Assembly (NCBI GenBank): GCA_029054535.1
Contig: JAIDFC010000098.1
Location: forward strand, 1 to 7,949
Reading direction: 5' to 3'
Source: Rikenella sp.
GTDB lineage: Bacteria; Bacteroidota; Bacteroidia; Bacteroidales; Rikenellaceae
Length of the DNA stretch: 7,949 nt
Position numbers and translations under genes: made by a program. Each line of letters opens with the position of its first letter. The stretch's first letter is position 1. Positions 5,691 to 7,949 of the stretch are shown one piece after another. The notes beneath the pieces were generated by a model. The model saw only the letters and a program-made list of their open reading frames with translations, was not told where the DNA came from and did no database searches.

Positions 5691-7949
5691 ATGATTTATC
5701 CGAGAGATTTTGAGCAGCGTATCGGGTTCGACAAGATCCGGGACGCTGTTTCGCTGTTGTGCGGGACCGAGGCGGCTCGGAGACGGGTGGCCGAGGCGTC
5801 GTTTGCGAGTCGCCGGGAGGTGTTGGCGCAGCAGCTGGGGCGCGTGGCCGAGATGCGCGATATATTGATCGTCGAGGGGGATTATCCCGGGGGCGGGTAT
5901 GTCGATATGAATCGGTTTTTGCGCGTCGTGCGGGTCGAGGGGCGGTATCTGGAACCGGCAGAGATGGTCGAGCTGGCGCGGGCGTTGGCGTTGCTCGACT
6001 CGTTGAGCGCCTTTTTCCGCAGGAAGCGCGAGGAGACGGCCGGAGGGCGGAACGGGACGCCGTATCCGTTGCTGGACGAGTTGGCCGGTCCGGTGAAGGA
6101 TTTCGGGCGCGTGCGGCGCGAGATCGGGCGGATCATCGATCCGGAGGCGGGGAGCGTGCGGGACACCGCCTCGGCCGAGCTGGCACGGATCCGACGGACG
6201 CTGCGCGAAAAAGCGGCAGCGGTGGACAAACGGTTGCAGGCCATTTTGCGGCAGGCTCAAGCCGCCGGTTGGGTCGATCCGGAGAGCGAGGTGGCCGTGC
6301 GCGACGGGCGGACGGTAATCCCCGTAGCGGCAGTCAATAAGCGGAAGATCAAAGGGTTGGTGCACGACGAGTCGGCCACCGGTCGGACCGCCTACATCGA
6401 GCCGATCGAAGTCGTCGAACTCAACAACGAGCTGCGAGAACTCGAAAACGAAGAGCGGCGGGAGATCGTGCGGATTCTGATCGCTTTTGCCGACGATCTG
6501 CGGCCCGAGCTGCCGCTGCTGTTGGAGGCGGGCGAGTATCTCGTCGAAATGGACTTTATCGAGGCCAAGGCGCGGTATGCGCTGGCGACGGACGCCGTCT
6601 TGCCGGAGCTGGCCGACGGTCCCGAGATGCGGTTGCGGCGGGCGAGGCATCCGCTGCTGGAGGCCGCGCTCAAAAAAGAGGGGAAGGCGATCGTGCCGCT
6701 CGATCTGAGCCTCACGACCGATGAGTATATCCTGCTGATCTCGGGGCCGAACGCCGGTGGGAAATCGGTCTGTCTGAAAACGGCGGGGCTGTTGCAATAC
6801 ATGTTGCAGTGCGGCTGGTTGGTGCCGGCGGACGGAGACTCACGGATGGGGATCTTCGGGAGCCTGTTCATCGACATCGGAGACCAGCAGTCGCTGGACA
6901 ACGACCTGTCGACCTACTCGTCGCACCTGCTGAACATGAAAACCCTCCTGCGGCATGCCGACGAACACTCGCTGGTGCTGATCGACGAGTTCGGTTCCGG
7001 CACCGAGCCGGGGACCGGAGGGGCGATTGCCGAAGCGGTCCTGGAACAGCTCCAGGCGCGGCACGTCTGGGGGATCGTTACGACCCACTATGCCAATCTG
7101 AAATACTACGCGGCTGGCGCACAGGGGATTGCGAACGGCGCGATGGCCTTCGATCTGCAACAGATCCGGCCGCTCTTCCGGTTGGAGATGGGGCGGCCCG
7201 GAAGCTCGTTCGCCTTCGAGATCGCGCGCAAGATCGGCCTGCCGGAAGAGATCATCCGATCGGCCGAGGCGAAGATCGGATCGGCGCAGGCCAATGCCGA
7301 ACGCCACATCCGCGAAGCGGCGCGCGACAAACGCTACTGGGAGTCGAAACGCGAGCGGATTCGGGCGGCCGAAAAGAACATCGACCGGACGGCGGCGCAG
7401 TACGAGTTGCAACTTTCTGAGATTCAATCCGAAAAGGCCAAGATCTTGGCCGCTGCCCGAACGGAGGCGGAGGGGCTGTTGGCGGAGGCCAACCGGCAGA
7501 TCGAACGGACGATCCGCGAGATCCGCGAATCGCAGGCCGAGCGCGAACGAACTCGGATGGTGCGGGGCGAGTTCGATGACTTCCGGCGCACGCTGGCCGG
7601 GAGCGACACCGCCTCGCTGCCGACGCCGGAGGAGGATCCGATTTTGCGCAAAATGAAGCAACTCCGCGAGCGGGAACAGCGGCGCAAAGAACGCCGAGCT
7701 TCGCGTCCTGCTGCTCAGGAAGGGGATGCTGCGCCCAAAAAGCCGGACAAACCGCGGGAGGTCGAAGTGGGGTTCTATGTCCGCATCAAGGGGCAACAGG
7801 CTGTGGGCGAGGTGCTTGCCTTGCCGAGCGCGGGCAAAGCGACCGTCGCTTTCGGTCAGATCACGACGGTCGTCGACCGAAAGCGGCTGGAGATCGTCCC
7901 GCACGCCGAATACAAACAACTGCAACGCGGAGGCGGGGGCTCTTCTTTT
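5691..7949 (+). CDS. mutS2: MutS2 family ATPase/endonuclease (3' end beyond the window)
   Basis: MutS2 is a MutS-like dimeric ATPase, not part of mismatch repair. In different bacteria it suppresses recombination or acts on stalled, collided ribosomes. The frame is open for 753 codons from the ATG at 5691 to the right edge with no stop. The start MIYPRDFEQRIGFDKIRDAV is typical for Bacteroidota. Residues about 1-300 are core and lever domains. The ATPase has Walker A GPNAGGKS (352-359), DLSTYSSH (405-412), Walker B LVLIDEFGSGTEP (428-440), THYANLK (465-471) and GRPGSSFAFEIARKIGLP (501-518). Residues about 519-660 are a charged coiled coil. A KOW-like beta domain lies at 691-736. Family members are usually around 780-830 residues, so the C-terminal Smr nuclease domain should lie just beyond the edge. 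It stands alone after the repeat element, and its promoter is not evident. Confidence 0.95.
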   Translation, partial: MIYPRDFEQRIGFDKIRDAVSLLCGTEAARRRVAEASFASRREVLAQQLGRVAEMRDILIVEGDYPGGGYVDMNRFLRVVRVEGRYLEPAEMVELARALALLDSLSAFFRRKREETAGGRNGTPYPLLDELAGPVKDFGRVRREIGRIIDPEAGSVRDTASAELARIRRTLREKAAAVDKRLQAILRQAQAAGWVDPESEVAVRDGRTVIPVAAVNKRKIKGLVHDESATGRTAYIEPIEVVELNNELRELENEERREIVRILIAFADDLRPELPLLLEAGEYLVEMDFIEAKARYALATDAVLPELADGPEMRLRRARHPLLEAALKKEGKAIVPLDLSLTTDEYILLISGPNAGGKSVCLKTAGLLQYMLQCGWLVPADGDSRMGIFGSLFIDIGDQQSLDNDLSTYSSHLLNMKTLLRHADEHSLVLIDEFGSGTEPGTGGAIAEAVLEQLQARHVWGIVTTHYANLKYYAAGAQGIANGAMAFDLQQIRPLFRLEMGRPGSSFAFEIARKIGLPEEIIRSAEAKIGSAQANAERHIREAARDKRYWESKRERIRAAEKNIDRTAAQYELQLSEIQSEKAKILAAARTEAEGLLAEANRQIERTIREIRESQAERERTRMVRGEFDDFRRTLAGSDTASLPTPEEDPILRKMKQLREREQRRKERRASRPAAQEGDAAPKKPDKPREVEVGFYVRIKGQQAVGEVLALPSAGKATVAFGQITTVVDRKRLEIVPHAEYKQLQRGGGGSSF

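Noticed and set aside
5622..7925. Long minus-strand frames (5622-6797, 6840-7925) opposite mutS2
   Set aside because: mutS2 is open for 753 codons with all ATPase motifs; the antisense products are Arg/Pro/Leu-rich and match nothing I know.

Overview
The window suggests a high-GC member of the Bacteroidota, most likely order Bacteroidales and close to Alistipes/Rikenellaceae. The supporting evidence is a Bacteroidota-style LptD, an Amidase_3 protein with a degenerate SPOR-like tail, a short single-MCE-domain protein with the family's typical C-terminus, the lack of clear Shine-Dalgarno sites, and promoter-like sites matching the Bacteroidota TTTG / TAnnTTTG pattern. The genus is an inference; no rRNA or other marker gene is present.

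Layout, left to right. Positions 1-134, minus strand, hold a fragment resembling the C-terminal half of a FISUMP-type (Fibrobacter succinogenes major paralogous) surface-protein domain. It lies directly after, and in the same frame as, the lptD stop codon. Positions 150-2897 on the minus strand are lptD, the outer-membrane LPS translocon barrel. A short divergent region (about 2898-2992) carries promoter-like sites for both directions. They are interlocked, so the two mRNAs would overlap at their 5' ends. Positions 2993-4324 on the plus strand are a secreted zinc N-acetylmuramoyl-L-alanine amidase. It is followed after 84 bp by a membrane-anchored MCE/MlaD lipid-transport protein (4409-5335). 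Positions 5336-5690 form a 355-bp non-coding interval. Most of it is a nested inverted-repeat element with a clear core at 5385-5634. From 5691 to the right edge runs mutS2, cut off before its expected C-terminal Smr domain.

The first three complete genes all serve the envelope: LptD inserts LPS in the outer membrane, the amidase cleaves peptidoglycan, and the MCE protein probably moves lipid across the periplasm. MutS2 is functionally separate and is isolated from them by the repeat element.

The most unusual feature is the 5385-5634 element. It consists of two inverted copies of a roughly 115-nt unit around a 20-nt centre. Each unit carries two local hairpins. Within those hairpin stems every difference between the two units is matched by a compensating change on the other side, so the local hairpins, not only the long inverted repeat, appear to be maintained. 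This looks like a non-autonomous mobile or REP/BIME-like element, or a structured RNA. Copy number elsewhere in the genome cannot be seen from here.
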